DNA of 32,173 nucleotides from Bacteroidales bacterium (GCA_004552385.1 SFOL01000035.1:1-32173); one strand, 5' to 3'. Positions 1-8,373 are shown, counted from the stretch's first letter. Notes: a model not told the origin generated them from the sequence alone. A program made the numbers and translations.

Positions 1-191
1 CTGTTATTCTTTCCTGAACAACCCGGATAAAGACTGGGAGAAACTAATTGAGCAGTCAAAAGAACCGCCAATTCAGCTCTCGTTATTTGATTAGGGGGGG
101 CTTGGTTTTGAAAAAAGAATCCGCAACAACGTGTTTACTGGCATTGCGGAGTGTTTTGTCGTACCTTTTAAAGTTTAGCGGACACCAATAA
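1..191 (+). mobile_element. 3' end of an IS4-type insertion sequence (partial, cut by window edge)
   Basis: This stretch matches, in opposite orientation, the end of the complete element at 14651-16006: the same last ~30 transposase codons, the same G-tract after the stop, and the same terminal repeat (170-191, containing TTTAGCGGACACCAATAA). By eye about ten positions differ over ~190 bases, so the two are related but not identical copies. The element's outer end lies about 20 bases before the first gene of the siroheme operon. The contig probably breaks here because the IS is repeated in the genome. No target-site duplication can be judged because the other end is outside the window. Confidence 0.85.
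2..94 (+). CDS. IS4-family transposase, C-terminal 30 residues (partial)
   Basis: The open frame from base 2 to the TAG at 92-94 encodes the tail of a DDE transposase and ends in the residues LSLFD. It corresponds residue for residue, apart from one Pro/Ser change, to the tail of the second copy's transposase (14748 onwards on the minus strand). Only this tail is inside the window, so catalytic residues and intactness cannot be judged. Confidence 0.75.
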   Translation, partial: CYSFLNNPDKDWEKLIEQSKEPPIQLSLFD

Positions 192-204
192 AAATATAAT
201 TTTG
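174..204 (+). promoter_or_regulatory. Putative Bacteroidota-type promoter of the siroheme operon, -33 lying in the IS end
   Basis: TAATTTTG at 197-204 fits the Bacteroidota -7 element TAnnTTTG exactly. TTTA at 174-177, 19 bases upstream, is one base off the TTTG -33 element and lies inside the IS terminal repeat (170-191). Transcription would start near 209-212, giving a leader of under 10 bases for the ATG at 218 or about 28 bases for the in-frame ATG at 239. The element match is seen directly; promoter activity is inference. Confidence 0.6.
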
Positions 205-217
205 CCGCAAACAAAAA

Positions 218-2605
218 ATGACAACGAGCCCCAAGACCATGTATAAGCTACCATCATCCCTCACGGCCGACATAGACTACACGGCCAGCCTGATAAAACA
301 ATATGAAGACGGGAAAATAAGCGGCGGCCAGCTTAAGAGCAACCGAGTGCCCATGGGCATATACGAGCAGCGCGCCGACGGCCACTTCATGCTCCGCATA
401 CGCTGCACAGGCGGCTTGATAAAGCCAGAGCAGCTGAGGCGCGTGGCCGAAGTGGGGAGGGAGGTCGGCTGCTCGCACATCCACATAACGACCAGGCAGG
501 AGGTGCAGATACATGACGTCTCGATAAGCGCAGCCATACCGAGCCTGCGCAAACTGCAGGAGGCAGGCCTCGGCACCCAGGGCGGCGGAGGCAACACCAT
601 CCGCAACATGCTCGTGGACGTGCGCACCGGCGTGGACGCCGCCCAGACCTTTGACGTGACCCCGTGGGCGCAGGCCCTGACCACGCGCCTGATAGCGGAG
701 AAGGACTCTTTCACCATGCCGCGGAAGCTGAAGATAGCGTTCGACGTGAGCGAGGCCACAGCCAACTTCGCATTGGTCAACGATTTCGGCTTCGTGGCGA
801 AAAGGCGTGATGGCGTAGACGGCTTCGCCTGCTACCTGGGCGGGTCGGTGGCCTCAGACCCCCATCTGGGCTGGAAAGTGTTCGACTTCGTGCCGGCCAC
901 CGAGATATTCCGCGCAGTGAAAGCGGCCAAGAACTTCTTCAATGAGAACGGCAACCGTAAAAACAGGCATAAGGCGCGAATAAGGTACATATTCTACAAG
1001 CTTGGCGACGAGGAGGCCATAGCGTTATATCACAAATATTACGACGCACTGAAAGACGACGCGAGCCTCGCTCTGGAGCCCGACACGGAGGCTCTGGAGG
1101 TTAAAGCCCCCGCCGTGCCGGAGGCCGAAGGGGTTGACCTTTTCGCATACGGGCTTTGGAAACTGCGCTACGCCAATGTTCAGCCCGACGGGCTCTGGAA
1201 CTTCGTGGTGCCGGTGCTGCACGGCAACGCCTCGGCCGAGACATTCACGTCAATAGCAGACATCGCCACACAGTATGGCGAAGACGTGATACGCTTCACG
1301 CCCCGCCAGAGCATACAGATCCGCAATGTGCCGGAGTCCCACCTGCCGGGGCTATACAAGCAATTCAAGGCGCTGGGTTTTGACATGGACGAGCCCGTGA
1401 TAATAAGCAACATAGCATCTTGCACGGGAGCAGACACGTGCCGGCTGGGTATATGCCTTCCCAAGGGTGCAGTGGAGGCCATAAAAGAGGAGCTGACGAG
1501 CCGCCGACTTGATTTGGACAAGGCAGGAGACGTGAGCATAAACCTGAACGGGTGCACCAACATGTGCGCCCAGAGCATATGGTCCGGCCTCGGATTCTCA
1601 GGTCGCATAGGGCGCGAGGGAGACCACGCCTACCCGGCGTACACGGTGTGGGCCCAAGTGAACGGCAAGCATGCGCTCGGCGTGAACCTCGGATGGCTGT
1701 CAGCCCGAGAGGTGCCTCAATTCATAGCGGACTACGTGGCCGCGTACATTGACCGTAAAGAGTCATACGGAAGCCACGACGCCTTCCTCAAGGCCGAGGG
1801 CGCGGACACCATAAAGGCCCTCATTGCCAAGCACAAGGCCGTCCCTTCTTTCAGCAAAGACAAGAACTACTACTTCGACTGGGGCGCCAACGAGATCTTC
1901 AGCCTCTCGAGCCACGGCAAGGCGGAGTGCTCGGCCGGCCTATTCGACATAATAGAGCTTGACGAGCAGATTATAAACAACCAGTTCAAGAAACTCGCCA
2001 CCCCTGGCATCGACGTTAAGGAGGCTCTGCGAGAAATGGCATTCTCGGCATGCCGCATGCTCCTGGTGACCCGCGGCGTGGAGCCGCGGGACGAGCGCGA
2101 CGTGTACGACCAGTTCAATGAGCTATTCATAAAGGCCGGCATAGTCCCCACTGCATACACCGCCACCGTGACGGCCGCCAAGGAAGGCGAGGACCTCACG
2201 CCGAGGCGGGACGACGTGGAGGCCCTGGCCAAGCTTATGATAGACCTCTATAAGGGCATGGACGACAGCCTGCAGTTCAAGCAGCCACAGCCAGCCCAAG
2301 CGACGCCCGCCCCCGCGGCAGCCGAGCCGAGCCACGGCGACGCGAAAGAGGCAGCTCAGACACCGGAGGGCGACGTCGGCCGAGCCGACGTGAAGAAAGA
2401 CTTCCGCGGAGTGGCATGCCCGATGAACTTCGTGAAGACAAAGATAGCCCTAAGCCCGATGAGGAGCGGGCAGACGCTCGAGATACTGCTTGACGACGGT
2501 GCTCCGATTCAGAACGTGCCTGGCTCCGTAAGAAACGAGGGGCACGAAGTGATATCGACCACCATGGTGGACGGGTATTGGAAAGTGCTGATCAGGAAAA
2601 AATAG
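218..2605 (+). CDS. Siroheme-dependent sulfite/nitrite reductase fused to a C-terminal TusA domain
   Basis: This is a 795-residue assimilatory-type reductase that would reduce sulfite to sulfide (or nitrite to ammonia) in the cytoplasm using a siroheme-[4Fe-4S] centre. Residues 1-~530 hold the two ferredoxin-like and siroheme-binding repeats; the cluster ligands are visible as C402-x5-C408 and C446-x3-C450, the family pattern. Residues ~545-690 form a helical region resembling the HEPN-like segment seen in Bacteroidales homologues (low certainty). After an Ala/Pro/Gln-rich linker (~693-725) comes a TusA/SirA sulfur-carrier domain with its catalytic Cys at 734 in a GVACP context. The fusion suggests that sulfide or persulfide is handed on within one chain. 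It is first in an operon making siroheme, its own cofactor. Met8 (position 239) is an alternative start that fits the promoter spacing better. Sulfite versus nitrite as substrate cannot be decided from the sequence; the TusA domain favours sulfite. Confidence 0.88.
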   Translation: MTTSPKTMYKLPSSLTADIDYTASLIKQYEDGKISGGQLKSNRVPMGIYEQRADGHFMLRIRCTGGLIKPEQLRRVAEVGREVGCSHIHITTRQEVQIHDVSISAAIPSLRKLQEAGLGTQGGGGNTIRNMLVDVRTGVDAAQTFDVTPWAQALTTRLIAEKDSFTMPRKLKIAFDVSEATANFALVNDFGFVAKRRDGVDGFACYLGGSVASDPHLGWKVFDFVPATEIFRAVKAAKNFFNENGNRKNRHKARIRYIFYKLGDEEAIALYHKYYDALKDDASLALEPDTEALEVKAPAVPEAEGVDLFAYGLWKLRYANVQPDGLWNFVVPVLHGNASAETFTSIADIATQYGEDVIRFTPRQSIQIRNVPESHLPGLYKQFKALGFDMDEPVIISNIASCTGADTCRLGICLPKGAVEAIKEELTSRRLDLDKAGDVSINLNGCTNMCAQSIWSGLGFSGRIGREGDHAYPAYTVWAQVNGKHALGVNLGWLSAREVPQFIADYVAAYIDRKESYGSHDAFLKAEGADTIKALIAKHKAVPSFSKDKNYYFDWGANEIFSLSSHGKAECSAGLFDIIELDEQIINNQFKKLATPGIDVKEALREMAFSACRMLLVTRGVEPRDERDVYDQFNELFIKAGIVPTAYTATVTAAKEGEDLTPRRDDVEALAKLMIDLYKGMDDSLQFKQPQPAQATPAPAAAEPSHGDAKEAAQTPEGDVGRADVKKDFRGVACPMNFVKTKIALSPMRSGQTLEILLDDGAPIQNVPGSVRNEGHEVISTTMVDGYWKVLIRKK

Positions 2606-2641
2606 CCACGGCCGGCGGCCTTGTGGAAAGCACGATAGACA

Positions 2642-3103
2642 ATGGGACACCTGACATTCCTGCCAGTCTCGGTAAGGGCGGGCGGCATTGTGGTGATAGG
2701 CGGCGGCAAAGTGGCCACGCACAAGGTGAAGCTGCTGCTGCGCCACACTGACGATATCCGCATAATAGGCTCGGCCATAAGCGAAGAGCTGAAAAACAGC
2801 GGATTGGCCTATGAGGAGAGGGCAGTGACGGCGAAAGACCTTGATGGAGTCCGAATGGCCTACATATGCACAGGCGACCACGAGCTGAACCGTAAGCTGA
2901 AACAGGAGGCGGAGCGCAGGCACGTCCTGGCGTCGGTGTGCGACTCGCCCGAGCTGTGCGACTTCACATCGCCGGCCATATGCGACGTCGGCGAAGGCGT
3001 GACGATATCTGTGGCCTCGGACTCAAAAGACGTTCGCCGGGCTATAAGGATAAGAGACAGGATAAGGGAGCTGATAGATGACGGTACACTGCAAACAGAT
3101 TGA
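2642..3103 (+). CDS. Precorrin-2 dehydrogenase / sirohydrochlorin ferrochelatase, Met8-like, short form
   Basis: This protein would oxidise precorrin-2 to sirohydrochlorin with NAD+ and possibly insert Fe2+ to give siroheme. The Rossmann start is clear at residues 14-26 (GGIVVIGGGKVA). The conserved segment around the catalytic Asp (D101 in CDSPELCDF) aligns with the Asp of CysG/Met8 enzymes. At 153 residues it is shorter than the ~200-220 usual for the family and lacks most of the C-terminal helical dimer/active-site region, so whether it still chelates iron is open. It starts 36 bases after the reductase and its last 26 bases overlap the next gene, which indicates translational coupling. 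Family assignment is firm; bifunctionality is inference. Confidence 0.85.
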   Translation: MGHLTFLPVSVRAGGIVVIGGGKVATHKVKLLLRHTDDIRIIGSAISEELKNSGLAYEERAVTAKDLDGVRMAYICTGDHELNRKLKQEAERRHVLASVCDSPELCDFTSPAICDVGEGVTISVASDSKDVRRAIRIRDRIRELIDDGTLQTD

Positions 3104-4013
3104 CCACGGCAGTCTGGACATAAGCGAGCGCGAGGCCGCCATGGCTTCATTTGAGCGCGAAGCGGGTGCTGACGCGCCCGGGAGCGTGACCCTGCGCACA
3201 TGCAACAGGCTGGAGGTGTACAGCGGCGGAGGCATCATCCCGCCCGGCGTGGCGCGCCACCTTATGCGCGTGGCCTCCGGCCTCGAAAGTCAGCTGATAG
3301 GCGAACGGGCCGTAGGCGGACAGGTGAGAGAGGCGTACATGGATGCCAAGGCGCACTCGCCGCTGAGCGGCGAGCTGCACAAACTGTTCGAGAGCGCCAT
3401 ACACGCGGGGAAGAGGGTCCGGAGCGAGACCCGGGTGTCGTCAGGGGCGGTGAGTCACAGTCTGGCGGCGGTGGAGATCTTGACCAACGAGCTGAATGAC
3501 CTGCAAGGGGCGCGCATAGCCGTGATAGGCGTGAACAAACTGACAGCCGACGTGCTGAAATTCCTGCTGGGCAAGGGCGCAAGGATGATCCAGCTGGCCA
3601 ACAGGAGCGAAGACAAAGCCCGCGCCCTGGGAGGCCCTCTCGGCATAAAGGTAAGGCCCTTGAGCGAAAGACGCGACATTCTGGCCGAGGCCGACGCCCT
3701 TATAAGCGCGACATCGGCCCCCCACCTGATAGTCAAAGCAGAAGACGTGCCGCCAGGCAAAAGGCTCCTGGCCATAGACCTCGCATTCCCGAGAGACATA
3801 GACCCGAGGCTACGGCAAAGGGCGGAAGTCACGCTCTATGACCTTGACGACATTGCCGCCGTGGTGGGGAAAAACATAAAGGTGAGGCAGAGCGAGGCCG
3901 CAAAAGCCGAGAGAATAATAGACGAAGAAGTGGAGAAACTAATGGCCACAGTGGAGAGGATGCACTCGCACACGGCCTCGCAAAAAAGTCATGACCTATG
4001 CGACCAAAGATAA
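3078..4013 (+). CDS. hemA: Glutamyl-tRNA reductase, minimal form lacking the dimerisation domain
   Basis: GluTR reduces glutamyl-tRNA(Glu) to glutamate-1-semialdehyde with NADPH, the first committed step of C5 tetrapyrrole synthesis. The catalytic Cys (C42 in RTCNR) and the HLMRVASGL segment with its conserved His are present, followed by a Rossmann domain (~142-260). The protein is 311 residues against about 420 for typical bacterial GluTR. The ~30 residues normally between TCNR and HLMR are gone, and the C-terminal dimerisation domain is missing. The usual GxG-type nucleotide loop reads VIGVNKLT. It overlaps the gene before it by 26 bases and the one after by 16. Identity as a GluTR homologue is secure; activity with these losses is uncertain. 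Confidence 0.87.
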   Translation: MTVHCKQIDHGSLDISEREAAMASFEREAGADAPGSVTLRTCNRLEVYSGGGIIPPGVARHLMRVASGLESQLIGERAVGGQVREAYMDAKAHSPLSGELHKLFESAIHAGKRVRSETRVSSGAVSHSLAAVEILTNELNDLQGARIAVIGVNKLTADVLKFLLGKGARMIQLANRSEDKARALGGPLGIKVRPLSERRDILAEADALISATSAPHLIVKAEDVPPGKRLLAIDLAFPRDIDPRLRQRAEVTLYDLDDIAAVVGKNIKVRQSEAAKAERIIDEEVEKLMATVERMHSHTASQKSHDLCDQR

Positions 4014-5977
4014 GAGTGGCGGCCCGCGGCAGCAGACTATCATTACTGCAAGTGAAAGAATTCTTCGACCAGCACCCGGACGTAGACTACCACTTGGACA
4101 TAATAGAGTCTTGGGGCGACAAACACAAAGAGATAAGCCTGCTGACGGGCGAAGCCCCGACCGACATATTCACCCGCGAACTGGACCGCGCCCTGCTGAG
4201 CGGGGCAGCCGACATCTGCGTCCACTCCGCCAAAGACCTCCCCTACCCCATCCCGGCCGGGATTGACGTGATATGCCTGACCCGTGCGAAAGATCAGACA
4301 GACAGCCTGGTAAGCCGCAGAGGGTTCAAGCTCAACGAACTGCCCGCAGGCGCGGTTGTGGGGACAAGCAGCCCGATGCGCAAGCGCGAGTTGCAGAAAG
4401 TCCGTCCGGACCTGACCGTGAGCGGGATACGCGGCACGATAGAGGAGCGGGTGGAGAAAGTGGACAAGGGGGAATATGACGCGGCAATAGTGGCCACATG
4501 CGCACTGGAGCGGCTCGGCATGGAAGAGAGGATAACGGAGCGTCTGCCTTTTGCCACCCACCCGTTGCAGGGCATGCTGGCCGTGACCGCCCCCTCGGCC
4601 CAGGCTGCCGCGCTGAGCGACCTATTCGCTAAAGGCAACCTGCTGAGGGAGCAAGGAAGCGTGACGATAGCGGGCTTCGGCCCGGGCGACCCCGAGCTTC
4701 TGACAATAAAGGCACTGAAGGCTCTGGAGGCTGCGGACGTCATAATACACGACGACCTTATAGACCAAGAGTTCCTAAGCCGATTTGCCGCAGAGAGGCG
4801 ATATGTGGGGAAACGGAGCGGACGTCACAGCGCCGAGCAAGACGAGATAAACACGCTGATGCTGCAAGAGGCTCGCAGGGGGCGCAACGTGGTGAGGCTT
4901 AAGGGGGGCGACCCCGCCATATTCGCCCACACAGGCGAGGAGGTGGAATACCTGCGCAGGAACCTGGTGAAAGTGAGCGTAATCCCCGGCATCACGACGG
5001 CATCGGCCATGGCGGCGGAGATAGGCACAGGGCTGACACTCAGGGGCGTGGCCTCGTCGGTGGCATTCGTCAACGGGCATTCGGAGACAGCGGGGGCGGC
5101 CGATGCCGACACCATAGTATATTACATGGGAGGCTCACGTCTGAGCTTGATAGCCAAGCAACTGACGGAGCGGGGCAAACCCGCCGACACCCCCGCTCTC
5201 ATAGTCAGCAACGTAGGCCGCCCCGAGAGACTGGAGTATGAGACGACACTCGAAAGGCTAAAAGATGGCGACAGCGGGCAGCTGCCCACCCCCGTAATCT
5301 GCGTGGTGGGCGACGTTGTCTCACTGCGCCACAAGGCGTCCGGAAGCCGCACTTTGTACACTGGCAGCCAAAGCCCGGACCCGAACTACATCTGGACCCC
5401 GCTGATAAAACTCACACCGATTAAAGACACTGAGTCATTGAGGCTCACAGCCAAGCATATAGCCGACTATGACTACATAATATTCACAAGCAGGTATGCC
5501 GCACAATTCTGGACAGAGGCGGCGGGTGAATACATGCATATACCCGAGAGCGTAAAGGTTGTGGCCATAGGCGACACCACGGCAAGCGAACTGGCGACAC
5601 TCGGCATAGGGGTCGACCTGATGCCGGAGCAAGACGACTCGTATGGAGTGGTCCGCCTGATGGAAAGGCAAAAAAAGGGCCGTGTGCTGATGCCCCGCTC
5701 AGACAAGGCCTCGCCTATAATACCCGACGGGCTGAGAAGGCTGGGGTTTGACGTGACGGCAGTGACGGCCTATGAGAACAATGTGAACAAATCGGCACGG
5801 AAAGTGGACTTGCGGGACGTAGATAACATTATATTTACATCGCCATCGACCGTGGACGCGTTCATATCAATATATGGGGAGCTGCCCCAAGACAAGAGAC
5901 TCATAGCCCGCGGCGGGGTTACCGAGGCCCATATTCGCGAAATGCGCGAGGGCGTGCACGACACAAAGCAACAATAA
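3998..5977 (+). CDS. HemC (truncated) - CobA/SUMT - HemD trifunctional fusion
   Basis: This 659-residue protein covers three consecutive steps: porphobilinogen to hydroxymethylbilane (HemC), closure to uroporphyrinogen III (HemD), and SAM-dependent methylation to precorrin-2 (CobA/SUMT). Residues 1-~218 are HMBS domains 1 and 2, with the catalytic Asp at D80 (HSAKDLP) and the GTSSPMRK and RGTIEERV substrate-binding segments. Residues ~222-450 are SUMT: GFGPGDPELLT at the start, then RLKGGDP and VIPGITTA. Residues ~452-655 are HemD with IIFTSR and IIFTSPSTVDAF. HMBS domain 3, about 90 residues carrying the Cys that binds the dipyrromethane cofactor, is absent; the chain passes directly into SUMT. 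The start overlaps hemA by 16 bases, and hemB follows after 13 bases. Domain order and the loss are seen; catalytic competence of the HemC part is doubtful. Confidence 0.88.
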   Translation: MRPKIRVAARGSRLSLLQVKEFFDQHPDVDYHLDIIESWGDKHKEISLLTGEAPTDIFTRELDRALLSGAADICVHSAKDLPYPIPAGIDVICLTRAKDQTDSLVSRRGFKLNELPAGAVVGTSSPMRKRELQKVRPDLTVSGIRGTIEERVEKVDKGEYDAAIVATCALERLGMEERITERLPFATHPLQGMLAVTAPSAQAAALSDLFAKGNLLREQGSVTIAGFGPGDPELLTIKALKALEAADVIIHDDLIDQEFLSRFAAERRYVGKRSGRHSAEQDEINTLMLQEARRGRNVVRLKGGDPAIFAHTGEEVEYLRRNLVKVSVIPGITTASAMAAEIGTGLTLRGVASSVAFVNGHSETAGAADADTIVYYMGGSRLSLIAKQLTERGKPADTPALIVSNVGRPERLEYETTLERLKDGDSGQLPTPVICVVGDVVSLRHKASGSRTLYTGSQSPDPNYIWTPLIKLTPIKDTESLRLTAKHIADYDYIIFTSRYAAQFWTEAAGEYMHIPESVKVVAIGDTTASELATLGIGVDLMPEQDDSYGVVRLMERQKKGRVLMPRSDKASPIIPDGLRRLGFDVTAVTAYENNVNKSARKVDLRDVDNIIFTSPSTVDAFISIYGELPQDKRLIARGGVTEAHIREMREGVHDTKQQ

Positions 5978-5990
5978 ACGACAAAAGCAG

Positions 5991-7055
5991 ATGATACGAT
6001 TTCGCCAAACACGCGACAGCCAAGCCGAGCGCGACAGGCACGCCGACGTAGATCTATCCGTAGACGACCTCATAATGCCCTACTTCGTGGTGGAGGGGCG
6101 CGACAGGCAAGAGGCCGTGCCCTCCATGCCCGGAGTCAGCCGCCTCTCGATAGACCGCCTTGTGGACGAAGCCCGCGGGCTATACTGTGCGGGCGTGAGC
6201 AAAGTGCTGCTATTCGGCGTAGTGGACGATAAGGATAAAGACGAGCGGGGCAGCGCAGCCTACTCGTCGGACAACCTGATTGCGAGGGCAGTAAGAGCCT
6301 TGAAGTCGGCCTTGCCAGGCATGACGGTGATAACGGACATCTGCTTGTGCGAATACACCAGCCACGGGCATTGCGGCCTGTTGCGCCCAAGCGTCAGCGA
6401 GGCTGGCGCACTCGACGTTGACAACGACAGCACCCTGCCCCTTTTGGCCGAAATGGCTCGGACGCACGCCATGGCCGGGGCTGACATAGTGGCCCCAAGC
6501 GCGATGATGGACGGCCAGGTGGCAGCCATACGCGCCCGACTGGACGAAGACCCGCAGACGGAGGATTGCCAGGTTATGGGCTACTCGGCCAAATACGCGT
6601 CGGCGTTCTACGGTCCATTCCGCGACGCTGCCGGAAGCGCGCCTGGCGACGCCTCGGCAAGTTGGCCGGGTTTCAAACTGCCGGCCAACAGGAAAACATA
6701 CCAGATGGACTATCGCACCCGCACACAGGGTCTTGACGAGATAGCGGCCGACATCCAAGAGGGTGCGGCCTACGTGATGGTGAAGCCCGCCATGCCGTAT
6801 CTCGACATCCTGGCCCGCGCGACGGACAAGTTCGGCCTTGGCACAGAATCCGCCCACGTGAAAATGGTGGCATACCAGGTGTCTGGCGAATATGCCATGC
6901 TGTGCGCCGCCGCCGAAAACGGATGGCTGGACAGGGACCGAGTGATATACGAAAGCCTGATAGGGATAAAGCGCGCGGGGGCAGAACTCATAATAACATA
7001 CTTTGCCAAAGAAGTGGCCGAGAAGCGCCTGACACTGAACGGCTACCTCAAATAA
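5991..7055 (+). CDS. hemB: Delta-aminolevulinic acid dehydratase (porphobilinogen synthase)
   Basis: HemB condenses two 5-aminolevulinate molecules to porphobilinogen. The two Schiff-base lysines are visible at K201 (GYSAKYASAFYG) and K265 (VMVKPAMPY). The metal site is the cysteine-type zinc site, DICLCEYTSHGHCG. At 354 residues it is about 25 longer than usual; part of the excess is an insertion after the GPFRDAAGSAP segment (residues ~213-232). It sits 13 bases after the fusion gene and 30 bases before hemL. Start chosen at the ATG giving the normal N-terminus; no better start is apparent. Confidence 0.95.
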   Translation: MIRFRQTRDSQAERDRHADVDLSVDDLIMPYFVVEGRDRQEAVPSMPGVSRLSIDRLVDEARGLYCAGVSKVLLFGVVDDKDKDERGSAAYSSDNLIARAVRALKSALPGMTVITDICLCEYTSHGHCGLLRPSVSEAGALDVDNDSTLPLLAEMARTHAMAGADIVAPSAMMDGQVAAIRARLDEDPQTEDCQVMGYSAKYASAFYGPFRDAAGSAPGDASASWPGFKLPANRKTYQMDYRTRTQGLDEIAADIQEGAAYVMVKPAMPYLDILARATDKFGLGTESAHVKMVAYQVSGEYAMLCAAAENGWLDRDRVIYESLIGIKRAGAELIITYFAKEVAEKRLTLNGYLK

Positions 7056-7085
7056 AAAGAGCCGGTTCCATCCCGGCAGAACAAT

Positions 7086-8360
7086 ATGGAAAGACCAAAA
7101 TCGGAAGCCGCCTTCGCAGAGGCTCAAAAATACATTCCTGGCGGTGTGGACAGCCCAGTGAGGGCTCTCTCGGCCGTGGGGACGACCCCAATAGTGGCGG
7201 AGCGTGCCGAGGGCCCGTATATATGGGACGTTGACGGCAACCGCTATACAGACCTTTGCATGAGCTGGGGCGTCTTCCTCCTCGGCCACAACCAGAAGGA
7301 CGTGACGCGGGCAGCCGAGGCAGCCGTGAGGCGCGGCAGCAGCTTTGGCATGTGCACGGCTGGCGAGACCCGCCTGGCCAAGCTGGTGAACGCCGCCATG
7401 CCATCAATGGAGCGGCTACGGTTCGTGAACAGCGGCACCGAGGCCACAATGAGCGCGATACGCGTGGCGCGCGGCTTCACAGGCCGCGACACGCTGGTGA
7501 AATTCGAGGGTTGCTACCATGGTCATGCCGACCATCTGCTCGTCTCGGCGGGCTCGGCGGTGGCCAACCTGAGAAGGGCCAGCTCGGCCGGAGTGCCGGA
7601 AGACTTCACGCGCCACACCGTGTGCCTGCCGTATAATGATACGGCCACGTTCTCGAAATACATGGCGGAGAGCGGAGACGGCGTGGCCGCCGTCATCGTG
7701 GAACCCGTGGCGTGCAACATGGGTGTCGTGCCGCCCAAGCCCGGTTTTCTCGAGACCCTGCGCCGTGAGACGGAGAGGCACGGGGCCGTGTTGATATTCG
7801 ACGAGGTGATAACAGGCTTCCGGCTCACGTCAGGCGGCGCGCAAAGGCTGTATGGCATCAGGCCAGACATGACGTGCGTAGGCAAGATTGTGGGCGGGGG
7901 ATTTCCCGCCGCGGCTTTCGGCGGACGCGCCGAGATAATGGGCATGCTGGCCCCGTCGGGGCCCGTGTACCAGGCCGGCACACTGAGCGGCAACCCTGTG
8001 GCCATGGCGGCTGGCGAGGCCACACTGAGCAGACTGTCGGACCAGGCCGTCTATGACATGCACAACGAAAGGTGCGAAAGGTTCTTCAGGAAGGTCGAGA
8101 GCGTTCTTGCGCACAAAAAAGACGTCAGGGTAAACCATGTCGGCAGCATGTTCACCATATTTTTCAACAGCGACGAGGTGGTGGACTTTGCCACAAGCGC
8201 ACGGAGCGACAAGCCCCGCTTCGCAAAATATTTCAACAACATGCTTGAGCGCGGTTTTTACGTATCGCCAAGCCAGTTCGAGGGCAATTTCATATCGCTG
8301 ACGCATGACGACAACATACTTGACGCCCTTGCGGTGGCTATAGACGAGTCGGTAGAGTAG
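7086..8360 (+). CDS. hemL: Glutamate-1-semialdehyde 2,1-aminomutase
   Basis: This PLP enzyme converts glutamate-1-semialdehyde, the product of HemA, to 5-aminolevulinate. The length of 424 residues is normal. The N-terminal IPGGVDSPVRA motif, the NSGTEATMSAIR cofactor loop, the FDEVITGFR segment and the PLP lysine (K267 in CVGKIVGGGFP) are all present. It is the last gene of the operon although it catalyses the second step. No clear terminator follows; the convergent fur-family gene ends 13 bases later. Nothing looks degenerate, in contrast to hemA and the HemC domain. Confidence 0.95.
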   Translation: MERPKSEAAFAEAQKYIPGGVDSPVRALSAVGTTPIVAERAEGPYIWDVDGNRYTDLCMSWGVFLLGHNQKDVTRAAEAAVRRGSSFGMCTAGETRLAKLVNAAMPSMERLRFVNSGTEATMSAIRVARGFTGRDTLVKFEGCYHGHADHLLVSAGSAVANLRRASSAGVPEDFTRHTVCLPYNDTATFSKYMAESGDGVAAVIVEPVACNMGVVPPKPGFLETLRRETERHGAVLIFDEVITGFRLTSGGAQRLYGIRPDMTCVGKIVGGGFPAAAFGGRAEIMGMLAPSGPVYQAGTLSGNPVAMAAGEATLSRLSDQAVYDMHNERCERFFRKVESVLAHKKDVRVNHVGSMFTIFFNSDEVVDFATSARSDKPRFAKYFNNMLERGFYVSPSQFEGNFISLTHDDNILDALAVAIDESVE

Positions 8361-8373
8361 CGCGCCCTGAGCC

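Noticed and set aside
6210..7289. 359-codon open frame antisense to hemB/hemL
   Set aside because: Crosses two confident genes on the other strand; no domain.
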